Source: CAWHHZ01 sp963829355
GTDB taxonomy: Bacteria > Acidobacteriota > Thermoanaerobaculia > Gp7-AA8 > JAHWKK01
Assembly (NCBI GenBank): GCA_963829355.1
Contig: CAWHHZ010000013.1
Coordinates: 1 to 64,000 of the forward strand
Direction of reading: 5' to 3'
DNA: 64,000 nucleotides
Shown: positions 1 through 8,939 of the stretch, one piece after another
How the letters are laid out: every line of letters starts with the position of its first letter
Numbering within the stretch: the first letter of the stretch is position 1
Position numbers and translations under genes: made by a program
The notes under the pieces: generated by a model
Databases searched by the model: none
What the model was told of the DNA's origin: nothing
What the model saw: the letters and a program-made list of their open reading frames with translations, nothing else

Positions 1-22
1 CAACGATCACGGTCCTCGAGGT

Positions 23-206
23 CTAGCCCGTATTTCTCACCAGATATCGTAGCGAGGCGGCGGAGAGTGGTGCGGATGCAAGGCGCGCGAAGGTTCGGCC
101 CCGCAGGCATAGTCGACACTATGTCGAGGAGCCGAATCGAGCGCAACGCAGCAGCCGCGCCGCTATCCGTCGCCGCAGTAGAAAGCTGGTGAGAAATGCG
201 GGCTAG
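23..206. repeat. 184-bp imperfect palindrome, MITE/REP-like
   Basis: The ends 23-43 and 186-206 are inverted repeats matching at 20 of 21 bases (ctagcccg[t/c]atttctcaccag). The middle folds back imperfectly to a perfect 6-bp stem, 108-113 with 118-123, at the exact centre. The right arm, 148-187, recurs on the opposite strand at 58761-58800 with one mismatch in 40 bases, so this is a dispersed element and not just a terminator. It carries no coding frame of its own. It fills the gene-free left edge, 1-279. Confidence 0.7.
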
Positions 207-279
207 CCCCAATGATCCGAACTTAAGCCGTCAGCGGTGACTCTATCCGTGGATTCAAAAGCGGATATGCTGCGCAGAG

Positions 280-1203
280 ATGTCGGAGTCTCTCAAAATC
301 GTGCATGTGGCTGCCACGACGAACGGCGCGCCGTGGCTCCTCGAGCTGATGCGTCGTCAGCGAAGAAGAGGTCACCTGGTCGAGGCGATCATTCCTCCCG
401 GCGAGGGGACGATTCCGGTCGTGCTGCAGCACGAGGGTTTCACCTACCACACCGCGGCACTCGATCTGATGGCGAGGACTCACATCCTGACCGGCACGCT
501 GATGGTTCATCGACTGGCGAGGCTGCTGGAGCAGGTGCGGCCCGACATCGTGCAGTTCCACCTTTTTCCTTCGATCATCATCGGGCGTCTGGCATCGTGG
601 ATCGCCGACGTCCCGCTTCGATTCTCGATGATTCCAGGCACTTACTATCTCGAGGCGCCCGTGCTACGGGATATCGATTTCGGCACGGCCCGTTTCGATA
701 CGCGTGTGATCGCGACGTGTGAACGTACGCGAGAGCTCTATCGCGAAGCCGGCATCCCCGAGGACCGGCTCGAGCTGATGTACTACGGTGCCGACGAGAA
801 GCGATTCGACCCTTCCCTCTACTCACGGCAGAGCTTTCGAGACGACATCGGGATCTCGAGCGAGACTCCCCTGATCGGTCTCGTGGCATTCTTCTATCCC
901 CCGGCGACCGAAAGCCCGTTCAGTCCTCCGCACCTGGTCGGCCGCTCCATCAAGGGGCACGATATCGTCCTTCGCTCGATCCCGCGCGTTCTGAAGACAT
1001 GGCCGGACGCAACATTCGCCTTCATCGGCGGGGGCTGGGGAGAGGCCGGAGAGGAGCATCGGGAGGAGATGCGGGAGCTCGCACTTCCCTTTCACGGAAA
1101 GCTCCTCGAAGAGGATCTCGACCACGTCGTGTCCTCGCTCCGGGAAGCGATCCCGCGGTGTCGTTTTTCCGCACCACGAACCAAGCTCGGCAGACTCGCA
1201 TAG
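280..1203 (+). CDS. Glycosyltransferase, GT4-like, C-terminally truncated
   Basis: The 307-residue product starts with a short beta strand and glycine-poor loop typical of GT-B enzymes (KIVHVAATTNGAPWLLELM). It continues through an N-terminal Rossmann domain (RPDIVQFHLF) into the start of the C-terminal donor-binding domain (residues about 190-290, with LIGLVAFFYPP and FAFIGGGWGE). Family members usually run to about 370-400 residues and contain an E-x7-E sugar-nucleotide motif near the end. Here the protein stops before that motif, with an atypical tail rich in Arg and Pro. The +1 frame stays open to 1298, so a frameshift near 1160 is possible. It would have transferred a sugar to a surface polysaccharide or glycolipid; substrate unknown. 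The donor site appears lost, so it may be a pseudogene. Confidence 0.6.
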   Translation: MSESLKIVHVAATTNGAPWLLELMRRQRRRGHLVEAIIPPGEGTIPVVLQHEGFTYHTAALDLMARTHILTGTLMVHRLARLLEQVRPDIVQFHLFPSIIIGRLASWIADVPLRFSMIPGTYYLEAPVLRDIDFGTARFDTRVIATCERTRELYREAGIPEDRLELMYYGADEKRFDPSLYSRQSFRDDIGISSETPLIGLVAFFYPPATESPFSPPHLVGRSIKGHDIVLRSIPRVLKTWPDATFAFIGGGWGEAGEEHREEMRELALPFHGKLLEEDLDHVVSSLREAIPRCRFSAPRTKLGRLA

Positions 1204-1308
1204 GCGCCGCGCCTGTTGTACTCGCGCCTACCCTCCTCACGAAGGAGCTGGGACTGGTCGAGCTCTCGATTCGACGAGATCGTCCCGGACTGATTTGAAA
1301 CACGCCGC

Positions 1309-2310
1309 TCAAGAGGCTCTGCGCGCGGCAGCGAACAGTGGCTCGTCGTAGTCGATGAGCCAACGGTCCTCCTCGAAGGAGTCGAAGGAGTGCACCGTTC
1401 GCCGTCCCGGCCACAGAAACGTCGCCCTCCCGACGCCGGGATCGTACCGGGCTGTGTAGAGCGTACCAAAGCCGCGACTGTATTCATCGCTGAACAGTGG
1501 CGGATCGAGGAACGACTCGACCAGGTCATCGGGGCCCGCACTGCGGTCGGTCAGCAGCCGTTCGAGGGATCGTTCGCGCTCTCTGCTCCTGCTGTACGAC
1601 TCGTGATGGATCCATTCATCAGCGTCCTGATGATTGGTGGCCACTGCCGTCTGTGAGATCTGCGGCGGGCGGTCCGGAGCAAGAGAGACGACCACGTATT
1701 CGCCGAGGCGGTCGAGCACCGAAATGTTGTACGCCATGTTGCAGGGAATCCTGGACAAATGTGCAACGGCCTCGCGCGTGTTGCGACTGACCTCGAGGAT
1801 GTACCGGACGATGAGGGGAATGCCGAACCCCTCCCCGACGATCGTGCGGCCACCGAAGGACAACGATGCGCACACCCCGTGCTCATTCAGACCGTCCAGA
1901 GCACCCCAGAGGCAGTCGCTCGACGCGATCACCCGGGTACCGGTCCACGCGCTCATCAGAAACATTCCTTCGCACATGAGCGGGTGGTAATCGTAGTTGC
2001 GGATGAGAAACGGCGTCTCACCGGTCCAGACGGCCTGGGAACAACCGGAGATGTAGGGTGTGGGATTGACCAGACTCAACATGCGGGCGACTTGCTCATC
2101 TCCGCCTGAGAGTGCCGTCAACTCATCCCATAAGGGTTCGAGCTCCGGCATGTAAGACCGCAACATCTGGCGCGAAGCCTCCACGCCGGGTCTTGCCTCG
2201 TTCCCCTCCCGGAGGAACCATTCACGATACGCCGGCCAGCTCCGATCGAACAGAGCCCTCCAGCGATCTCCGGGGCGAGGCTCGAATACGGTACGGAATT
2301 GCAGTCTCAT
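1309..2310 (-). CDS. C45-family (AAT-like) amide hydrolase/acyltransferase
   Basis: This 333-residue protein resembles the autoproteolytic Ntn-hydrolases of the acyl-CoA:6-aminopenicillanic-acid acyltransferase (peptidase C45) family. Cys90 in the stretch PYISGCSQAVW is the likely nucleophile exposed by self-cleavage, and RNYDYHP at about 104-110 is the usual conserved segment after it. A further conserved block is DGLNEHGVCASLSFGG. There is no signal peptide, so it probably works in the cytoplasm on linear amides or acyl-amino compounds. It lies 118 bp downstream of the ATP-grasp gene on the same strand and is probably the last gene of the amine-metabolism operon. Substrate is not predictable from sequence alone. 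Confidence 0.75.
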   Translation of the reverse strand: MRLQFRTVFEPRPGDRWRALFDRSWPAYREWFLREGNEARPGVEASRQMLRSYMPELEPLWDELTALSGGDEQVARMLSLVNPTPYISGCSQAVWTGETPFLIRNYDYHPLMCEGMFLMSAWTGTRVIASSDCLWGALDGLNEHGVCASLSFGGRTIVGEGFGIPLIVRYILEVSRNTREAVAHLSRIPCNMAYNISVLDRLGEYVVVSLAPDRPPQISQTAVATNHQDADEWIHHESYSRSRERERSLERLLTDRSAGPDDLVESFLDPPLFSDEYSRGFGTLYTARYDPGVGRATFLWPGRRTVHSFDSFEEDRWLIDYDEPLFAAARRAS

Positions 2311-2428
2311 CGCTGTGGGATTATCAGGATCCGCGCCACTCTCGGATTACCGTTCAGCGAGGCGAGCCCACGGTCCGAAGTTCCGGGTCTCCGATCGAGC
2401 CTGGAGCCCCGAAACTCGAAACCGCAGC

Positions 2429-3907
2429 TCAAAGCAGCTTGAAGCCCTGGCCGCTCGCGATGGCTGCGGCTTCTTCCTTCTCCTTGCCACGAGGCGGGCG
2501 CGCACTGTACTGATCACGCATTCCTCGGATCCAGGCCTTCGCGCGGCTCGTGAGATTGAAGCTGTCCGTCATCTGTCGCCCCGGCATCACCAGAATTCCG
2601 AGATCGGCCCCCTCGTAGAAGTAGTCACCTTCCTTCGCAATTCGCAGAAAGAACGCGCGATCCGACCGCTGCACGGTTCGGCGGTGGGTCTGACTCCTGA
2701 CGAACGTGACGGAACCGTCGCTCTCGAGTTGCCATACGCCCGATTTCGGCGCCTGTCTGATCAGCTCTACATTCTCCTCGGTATGCTTGATCACGAGCTG
2801 GCTCCAGGAGTCGATGTTCTCCGAGCTCGCCCAGCGCCGGTTGAGCTCCTCGACGTCGAGCTCGTACGGGACCTTCATGTACTCGAGAAGGTGGAACAGG
2901 AAGAGCGGAGCATCGGCGTGGGCAAACGACGCGAGATTCGTCATCGAGCTCGCCCCGGTGATCCGTGGATTGATCTCTCCAAGATAGACCTCGCCGTTGT
3001 CGAGATCGGTCAGAAAGTCGATCTCGAAGTATCCCCGGTACCGATGCCGTTTGAGAGCTTCACCGATCTTGAACGCCGAGTCCCGTGCGTAATCTCGTAC
3101 TTTCTGCGGGAACGCGTCGGCGAAGACCTCGTTGCCGCACCAGCCTCCCTTGTAAGGGGTCAGTTCCTTGAATCCCACGAGCTCGGTCATGAGAGGACCG
3201 ACGATCGTTCCGTGCTTGGTGACACAAGCCTCGAGCGCCGAGCCTCGAACACGAACACGTTTCATGACCTTCACTTCCTGCTCTGCTTCGATCTCCTCCG
3301 CGTACTGCCGATAGTCGCGTTCATTCGAAATGAAGAACGTCGTGTGACCCGAGTCTCCGAAGGGAGTCTGCACCACGAGCTTCTTTCCCAGATCGTGCTC
3401 ATCAGCGATGTTCCGGAGATCGTCGTAGCTCTTGACGGGAGCCATCGCATTCGGCACGCTCTGGACCCCGGCCTCGTTTCCAATGCGGGTCGTCATCATC
3501 TTGTTGTCGATCTTCGTGCGCAGCTGGGCTGAGGGGAACACGACGTCGAGACCCAGTTCCTTACACAGCCCCTCGGTATTCTCGTCGAAGAAAAGAAACG
3601 CGCCCTTCCCTCGTTCCTGACTTCCCGCGGGTGCATTGTCCCGGATGAACTTCGCGACCTCCGGATGATCGAGAAGGTAGTTCGTGATGTCCTCGATGCT
3701 CTGGAATTGCTCGTGAGGTCGCTCCGACGGGATGAAGACGTGCGGGTGCGCACCATCGAAGCAATCGATGTAGTTGATGAATGTGAAACGCCGTACCCAT
3801 TCGTCCATCCCGAGGAGGTTGAACGGTGTGGCACTGACGAAATAGATTGGCGTGTCGTTGCGGTGAAAAAACCGACGGATGTCGGAGATGCCTTTGAGTT
3901 TTTTCAT
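2429..3907 (-). CDS. ATP-grasp ligase, biotin-carboxylase-like
   Basis: The 492-residue protein has an ATP-grasp fold: a lid region with KLVVQTPFGDSGHTTFFI (about 175-192) and a metal-binding C-terminal motif ending in EINPRITGASSM (about 315-326), where Glu and Asn bind Mg-ATP. It lacks the biotin-carboxylase N-terminal domain, so it is more likely a carboxylate-amine or carboxylate-thiol ligase than a carboxylase. ATG is preceded by GGAGCTTC at good spacing, and the decarboxylase gene stops only 12 nt upstream, so the two are in one operon. With an amide hydrolase downstream it may form one half of a make-and-break amide conjugation step; that is inference. Confidence 0.75.
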   Translation of the reverse strand: MKKLKGISDIRRFFHRNDTPIYFVSATPFNLLGMDEWVRRFTFINYIDCFDGAHPHVFIPSERPHEQFQSIEDITNYLLDHPEVAKFIRDNAPAGSQERGKGAFLFFDENTEGLCKELGLDVVFPSAQLRTKIDNKMMTTRIGNEAGVQSVPNAMAPVKSYDDLRNIADEHDLGKKLVVQTPFGDSGHTTFFISNERDYRQYAEEIEAEQEVKVMKRVRVRGSALEACVTKHGTIVGPLMTELVGFKELTPYKGGWCGNEVFADAFPQKVRDYARDSAFKIGEALKRHRYRGYFEIDFLTDLDNGEVYLGEINPRITGASSMTNLASFAHADAPLFLFHLLEYMKVPYELDVEELNRRWASSENIDSWSQLVIKHTEENVELIRQAPKSGVWQLESDGSVTFVRSQTHRRTVQRSDRAFFLRIAKEGDYFYEGADLGILVMPGRQMTDSFNLTSRAKAWIRGMRDQYSARPPRGKEKEEAAAIASGQGFKLL

Positions 3908-3919
3908 TGGTGAAGCTCC

Positions 3920-6391
3920 TTAACTGAAGTCGCTGTTGCTCGAACGGAAGAGCCCGTCGAGCACCTCGGGCTTGAATACCCGCAGCCCATGAGCGGCGGA
4001 GTATCCATGAATCTCCTTGACGTCGACAGCTTTGAGATATTCGAGGATTTCGCTGTTGACGATCTGTCCCGGAACGAGAATCGGAAATCCGGGCGGGTAA
4101 GGGGTGACGAACGCTGCGCTGACGATCTCGCGCCCTTCGTCCATCAGGGTCGCGACCGTGCCATCGAGCGGCAGATGCTCATACGACTGGTCGTCGTACG
4201 TCAGAAAGAACGCCGAGCGGATGTCTCCCTCAGGCGTATTGCCTCGAGGATCTGAGACGAACGCGGCATGGAAGCGGCTGAAGTGAGGCAGGGGCGGAAG
4301 ATCGAGCGTCAGAGCGTCGACGCGTTGCTGCGCGATCGAACGATCGAGGTCGCTCTGATTCTCCCTCTCGTCCTCGATCTCCATCGCAACCTGGAGAAGA
4401 ACGTCGAGAAGATACGTGACCGTCCCTCGCGTCGATCCGATGTTCAGCAGAAAGAGAACCGTATTGCGGGAGGTCTTGTTGATCTGGATGTCGAAGCGAT
4501 CCATCAGGAGCTTTCGGAACGTGTCTCCATCCATTCCGGTGGCTCCGACATGGACGGTGACGCGAGTCGGATCGAGCGCGAATTCGTCCTGCCGCCAGTG
4601 ATCCTCGATTCTGGAAAATCCTGAATCCGCGGAGTAGAACTTCTCCAGCCCCGACGGCCGGTACTCCGGCGGTATCAGATCGCCCGCCTTCAACACCCGA
4701 AAGTACTTGTTCAGAATCGGATGATCGGAAATCTGCTTGCGCAACATCATGGAGAGCCCGATCGTGTTCCGCACGAACTCGTAGCCCTCGAGCTCGAACT
4801 GCCGTCGCCCGACATCGAGGGAGGCCAGAATCTGATAATTCGGCGAGGTCGAGGTATGCGTCATGTACGCTTCGTGGAATGGTTCACGTGCCTTCTGTTC
4901 GAACTCCTGATCGTAAACGTGGATCATCGAGCCCTGCCGGAGAGACGTGAGAGTCTTGTGTGTCGAATGAGTCGCGTAGACTCGAATGCGAGCCTCGTCC
5001 GGATCGGGAAGAAGCTCGGAGTCGAGCCAGGTCGAATCGTCATCCTGATTCTGCTCGTCGAAGGTCTTGCGCCACGATTCGTATGAGCGGCGATACGCCT
5101 CGTCACGAAACTGCGTGCGAAGACGGGCTGCGGCGGCCATGGCGGTCCTTCGCCGATACGTCGGGGTCGCGGCCGCAAAGGCGAACCACGCTTCGTCCCA
5201 TAGAAAGATCATGTCGGGCTTGATCGCGAGGACCTCCCGCATGACACGTTCGGGGTCGGAGCTGATTCCGTCGAACGTACAGTTGGTCAGGAGCAGCATC
5301 CGGACCTTGTCGAGCTTCCCGGCCCTCTTCAGGGCCAGGAGCTTCCCTTTGATTTCACGAAGCGACACCGCGCCGAACATCGTGAACTCCTGGAGCGGAT
5401 ATGGATCGAGGTAGAGTGGCAGCGCACCCGCCAGGACCATCGCGTACGGATGCGACTTGTGGCAGTCGTGAGAGAGCATCACGATGTCGCCGGGGCGCAC
5501 CAGCGCCTGTGTGACGATCTTGTTCGCGGTGGACGTTCCGTTGGTCACGAAGAAACTGAGGCGGCTTCCAAATGCTCTCGCCATCTTCTCCTGCGCCCGC
5601 TTGATCGGGCCTACGGGCTGGAGAAGGGAGTCGAGCCCACCCGTTGTCGAAGAGGTCTCCGCGAGGAACACGTTCGGTCCGTAAAACTCGCCCATGTCCC
5701 GGATCCAATGCGATTTGGTGATCGATTTTCCACGCGAGATGGGAAGAGCATGGAAAACACCCGTCGGTTTATGGGAGTAGTCCCGGAGCGCGTTGAAGAA
5801 AGGAGCCTCGTAACGATCGCCGACTCCCTTGAGAATGCTGAGATGAAGCTCGAGATAATCTTCCTGCCGGAAAAAGACACGGCGGAAGCAACGCGAGTTG
5901 TTCACTGCCACGCTGCCGAGCGAGTCGTCCGTGACCTGAAACAGATCGAGCTCCGGGCGCAACTGCCTGATCGCTTCGCCGAGAGTCGTGCAAGGTTCGG
6001 ATTCGGCCCGCCTGGAGAAATCGTCGTAGTCGATCATCCGCAGATAGTGCTGGAGCTCGGGGATCGGAATCCGCGTCTCTACCGGAAACCGGTAGCGAAG
6101 CACGCAGCTCTGGATGTTGTGGTTGAACAGCACGGCGATGATCGCGTCGTCGAAGGTCGGAACCACGACGATGTCATAGATCAGGTCGTCCTGATCACGG
6201 CGCATCTTCAGGAGATTTCGTCGGAGCTCCTGCTCTTCCGCCGGGGTCAGATCGTCGACAATGAGGACTTCGAAATGGGGCCGGTTGTCCCGCTCGCCCG
6301 GCATCGCCTCCTCTTCGTCGAGCTCGGCGTCCCCGTCCGCGCTTTCGCTCCAGATGCAGGAGACGTCGACACTGCGGTATCGGTCGCTCAC
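3920..6391 (-). CDS. Orn/Lys/Arg decarboxylase, class I PLP enzyme
   Basis: The product is at least 823 residues from a GTG at 6391. It is a fold-type I PLP decarboxylase of the ornithine/lysine/arginine family. The N-terminal part resembles the response-regulator-like wing domain (residues about 35-120). The PLP domain follows with HDCHKSHPYAM, a conserved FLWDEAWFAF aspartate block, and the Schiff-base lysine in STHKTLTSLRQ (Lys479 by this numbering). The C-terminal domain has the DGDTFRKLLMDRF motif. It should decarboxylate a basic amino acid, arginine being my best guess from length. It is followed closely by the ATP-grasp gene and preceded by the nitrilase. Coding similarity continues upstream of this GTG (see next entry), so this is a minimum extent. 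Confidence 0.85.
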   Translation of the reverse strand: MSDRYRSVDVSCIWSESADGDAELDEEEAMPGERDNRPHFEVLIVDDLTPAEEQELRRNLLKMRRDQDDLIYDIVVVPTFDDAIIAVLFNHNIQSCVLRYRFPVETRIPIPELQHYLRMIDYDDFSRRAESEPCTTLGEAIRQLRPELDLFQVTDDSLGSVAVNNSRCFRRVFFRQEDYLELHLSILKGVGDRYEAPFFNALRDYSHKPTGVFHALPISRGKSITKSHWIRDMGEFYGPNVFLAETSSTTGGLDSLLQPVGPIKRAQEKMARAFGSRLSFFVTNGTSTANKIVTQALVRPGDIVMLSHDCHKSHPYAMVLAGALPLYLDPYPLQEFTMFGAVSLREIKGKLLALKRAGKLDKVRMLLLTNCTFDGISSDPERVMREVLAIKPDMIFLWDEAWFAFAAATPTYRRRTAMAAAARLRTQFRDEAYRRSYESWRKTFDEQNQDDDSTWLDSELLPDPDEARIRVYATHSTHKTLTSLRQGSMIHVYDQEFEQKAREPFHEAYMTHTSTSPNYQILASLDVGRRQFELEGYEFVRNTIGLSMMLRKQISDHPILNKYFRVLKAGDLIPPEYRPSGLEKFYSADSGFSRIEDHWRQDEFALDPTRVTVHVGATGMDGDTFRKLLMDRFDIQINKTSRNTVLFLLNIGSTRGTVTYLLDVLLQVAMEIEDERENQSDLDRSIAQQRVDALTLDLPPLPHFSRFHAAFVSDPRGNTPEGDIRSAFFLTYDDQSYEHLPLDGTVATLMDEGREIVSAAFVTPYPPGFPILVPGQIVNSEILEYLKAVDVKEIHGYSAAHGLRVFKPEVLDGLFRSSNSDFS

Positions 6392-6727
6392 CAGCAGGCG
6401 GACGATGCGGGCGGTCTGACGGGCGAGCGCCCGATACCAGCCGCGATCGAGAATACGACTCAGCTCGGCACATGCGTTGCGGCCGGGGAAAACCCAGTAG
6501 TGCTCGATCCTGTCGAGCAGCGCCAGGATCCGGAGGATCTCGTCGCGCTCTGTTTCGATGTCCCGTCCTCGTTCCGAGTCGCGATGCAGCCGTTCGGTCC
6601 TGTGCTTCAGATCATTCCAGGTCTCCGTGCGGAACTGGGACGCAGCGTAATGATCGCGAAACGATTGATCGTTCTCTCTCGGTTTCTTCTCGACGGGAGC
6701 TTCGATGTGATGTCCTTTCTGCTCTGT
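6392..6727 (-). other. Probable N-terminal extension of the decarboxylase, no normal start codon
   Basis: The decarboxylase frame stays open from 6391 back to a TGA at 6728-6730. The translation looks genuinely coding: a helical stretch (TWNDLKHRTERLHRDSE), then HYWVFPGRN, then LARQTARIVRLL running directly into the annotated start. A HYW-FPG block in this place is typical of long members of the family. I find no in-frame ATG, GTG or TTG in these 336 bases. A Shine-Dalgarno-like AGAAAGGA lies at about 6712-6719, just after the nitrilase stop, with only an ATC codon at normal spacing (6704-6706). Confidence 0.6.
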
Positions 6728-6732
6728 TCAGT

Positions 6733-7626
6733 TCAGCTGGTCAGGTCCTTGATATTCGACAGACCCGCCTGCGATCCTCGTTCTGGCTTGCGTAGAGGGC
6801 CGAGACTCTGGAGGTATGGCCAGTTGCGGGCTTCGGGGCCATAGACGGCAAATTCGATCTTCCGATCCCGAAAGCTCTTGAGCTGCTGGCCCAGCCCTCG
6901 GAGCCCGACCTCGCGACTTCGGCGGACCCGATCGAGGTCAATCTCCATCGGGATCATCTCCGGAGCACTCTGGCCCTGATACATCACCTCTCCGGCAGGA
7001 CCGGCGATGATCGAGCGCCCGTTTCCGCAATCACCGAACCCGTTGATGCCGAAGACGAAACATTGATTCTGCGCAGCGGTTGCGCGCACGATCGAAAGCT
7101 CGACGTCACGATCGATCGTCCCGGTGAGCGTCGGATGAAGAATGACCTCCGCCCCCATCGCTGCGAGGGTACGCGCCGTCTCCGGAAACCACAGGTCGTA
7201 GCAGATCGACAGACCGAATCGTCCTACGTCCGGAACGTCGAAGACCATGAACTCGGTTCCTCCCTCGACCACTTCCTCATACGGCCGGAACGGGAACATC
7301 TTGCGGTAGTACCCGACGAGCTCCCCCTCGGGATTGATGACCATTGCCGTGTTGTAGATCTTCTCGCCGAGCGTCTCGAACATCGAGCCGGGCAGCAACC
7401 AGATGCCGTACTTTTTCGCCCAGGATTTGAAGATGTCCTCTGCCGGCGCAGGAAACTGCACGGTGTTGGACAACAGCGGTCCATATGGCGCAAGCTCGCT
7501 GAACACGACCATCTGGACCCACGGGTAGACGTTCATCAGAACGGCGAGCCGCTCGCCCATGGTCGTCACGTTCTCCCGCAATGCGGAGAGCTCGAGTTGC
7601 ATACCGGCGATGGAAAACGGTTTCAA
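6733..7626 (-). CDS. Carbon-nitrogen hydrolase (nitrilase superfamily amidase)
   Basis: The 297-residue enzyme carries the full nitrilase-superfamily triad: Glu44 (FSELAPYG), Lys109 (YYRKMFPF) and Cys142 (SICYDLWFPE). It is therefore predicted to hydrolyse an amide or carbamoyl group through a thioester. In polyamine pathways such enzymes act as N-carbamoylputrescine amidase, and related members act as omega-amidases or 4-guanidinobutyramide hydrolases; the sequence does not decide between them. The start is a TTG at 7626 that overlaps the aminotransferase stop as TTGA, so translation is coupled. No agmatine deiminase lies nearby, which weakens the carbamoylputrescine reading. Confidence 0.82.
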   Translation of the reverse strand: MKPFSIAGMQLELSALRENVTTMGERLAVLMNVYPWVQMVVFSELAPYGPLLSNTVQFPAPAEDIFKSWAKKYGIWLLPGSMFETLGEKIYNTAMVINPEGELVGYYRKMFPFRPYEEVVEGGTEFMVFDVPDVGRFGLSICYDLWFPETARTLAAMGAEVILHPTLTGTIDRDVELSIVRATAAQNQCFVFGINGFGDCGNGRSIIAGPAGEVMYQGQSAPEMIPMEIDLDRVRRSREVGLRGLGQQLKSFRDRKIEFAVYGPEARNWPYLQSLGPLRKPERGSQAGLSNIKDLTS

Positions 7627-8939
7627 TGAGCACGCTCCTCTGCCGTCGCCTCGAGAATGGCGGCTTCCATGACGTCGAGTCCCCGCTCCAGCGTCGAGTC
7701 GTCGATCGCGAGGGGTGACAGTACGCGCAGAACGTTTCCATACGAAGACGCCGGCAGCACGAGCACTCCCTTCTCGCGGCAGATCGCGGTGATCCGTTTG
7801 ACCAGATCCCCGGCAGGTCTGCGCGGATCGCCGTCGTGACAGAACTCGATGCCGATCATCGCCCCCAGCCCGCGCACGTCGGCGATCAGGTCGCAGCGTT
7901 CACGGAGTTTCTCCATCCGGGCTCGAACCGTGTCACCGATCTCCATCGCCCGTTCGTTGAGGCCGAGCTCTTCCATCGCTTCGATCGTGGCGAGCGAGGC
8001 CGCGCAGGCGACCGGGTTTCCACCGTATGTTCCCCCGAGCGTCCCCGGACGTGCCGCATCCATCACCGCCGCCCTGCCGAGTACCGCACCGATCGGCAGA
8101 CCACCACCCATCGACTTCGCCCAGGTCGAAAGATCAGGAACAACGCCGGCGTGATCGTACGACGCCCAGCGCCCGGTGCGACCGAATCCCGACTGCACTT
8201 CGTCGAAAATCAGAATGATCCCATGACGGTCGCAGATCGCGCGGAGACCACGAAGATACTCCGCCGGAGCGGGTACGAACCCTCCCTCTCCGAGCACGGG
8301 TTCGATAATCACCGCGGCGACGTGCTCCACGGGAACCTGATTGATCAGCGCCTCCTCGAAACGACTCAGCTCCCGGGCGATGAAGTCCTCCATCGAAAGA
8401 CCATCTCCGTACCGGAAGTGATTCGGATAGGGCAGCCGGTAAACTTCCGGAGCGAAGGGTCCGCAGCCGATCTTGTATCCGGTCTTCGAGGTGAGTGTCA
8501 TACACATCATCGTCCGACCGTGAAAAGCTTCCGAATAGCAGATGATGGCAGGACGTCCGGTCGCCTGACGCGCAATCTTGATCGCGTTCTCCACTGCCTC
8601 GGCACCAGTGTTGACGAGCATCGCCCTCGTCTCGTCCCCGTGAGGCAGTAGATCGACGAGTTTCTCGCACAGAGCGACATAAGGCTCGTAGGTCGCGACG
8701 TGAATGCAGGTGTGGACCAGCTTGCCCGCCTGCTCCCGAATCGCCGCCACGACCTTTTCATTCGCGTGCCCGACGTTCATGACCCCGATGCCGCCGGCGA
8801 AATCGATCAACTCACGATCGTCCAGATCCGTGATCAGCGCGCCGGACGCCGAGGCAGCCGTCGTGTCTCCGGCAAATTGGCCGACGCCCCTGGCAACGAC
8901 TTTCCGGCGTCGCTCGACCAGATCGAGTGCACGACTCAT
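7623..8939 (-). CDS. Class III aminotransferase, GabT-like
   Basis: This 438-residue PLP enzyme matches 4-aminobutyrate and related omega-aminotransferases in length and motifs. The pyridine-binding aspartate is Asp246 in FDEVQSGFGRTG, the Schiff-base lysine is Lys275 in TWAKSMGGGLP, and the phosphate-binding NTGAEAVENAIK sits at 110-121. The likely substrates are terminal amines such as GABA, putrescine or agmatine, giving an aldehyde for the divergently encoded dehydrogenase. It is the first gene of the minus-strand operon aminotransferase-nitrilase-decarboxylase-ATP-grasp-C45. Exact amine specificity cannot be assigned from sequence. The gap 8940-9160 to the divergent dehydrogenase must hold both promoters. 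Confidence 0.88.
   Translation of the reverse strand: MSRALDLVERRRKVVARGVGQFAGDTTAASASGALITDLDDRELIDFAGGIGVMNVGHANEKVVAAIREQAGKLVHTCIHVATYEPYVALCEKLVDLLPHGDETRAMLVNTGAEAVENAIKIARQATGRPAIICYSEAFHGRTMMCMTLTSKTGYKIGCGPFAPEVYRLPYPNHFRYGDGLSMEDFIARELSRFEEALINQVPVEHVAAVIIEPVLGEGGFVPAPAEYLRGLRAICDRHGIILIFDEVQSGFGRTGRWASYDHAGVVPDLSTWAKSMGGGLPIGAVLGRAAVMDAARPGTLGGTYGGNPVACAASLATIEAMEELGLNERAMEIGDTVRARMEKLRERCDLIADVRGLGAMIGIEFCHDGDPRRPAGDLVKRITAICREKGVLVLPASSYGNVLRVLSPLAIDDSTLERGLDVMEAAILEATAEERAH

Noticed and set aside
5450..6844. 464-codon plus-strand frame across the decarboxylase
   Set aside because: It is antisense to a clear PLP enzyme and its N-terminal extension, and shows no family features.
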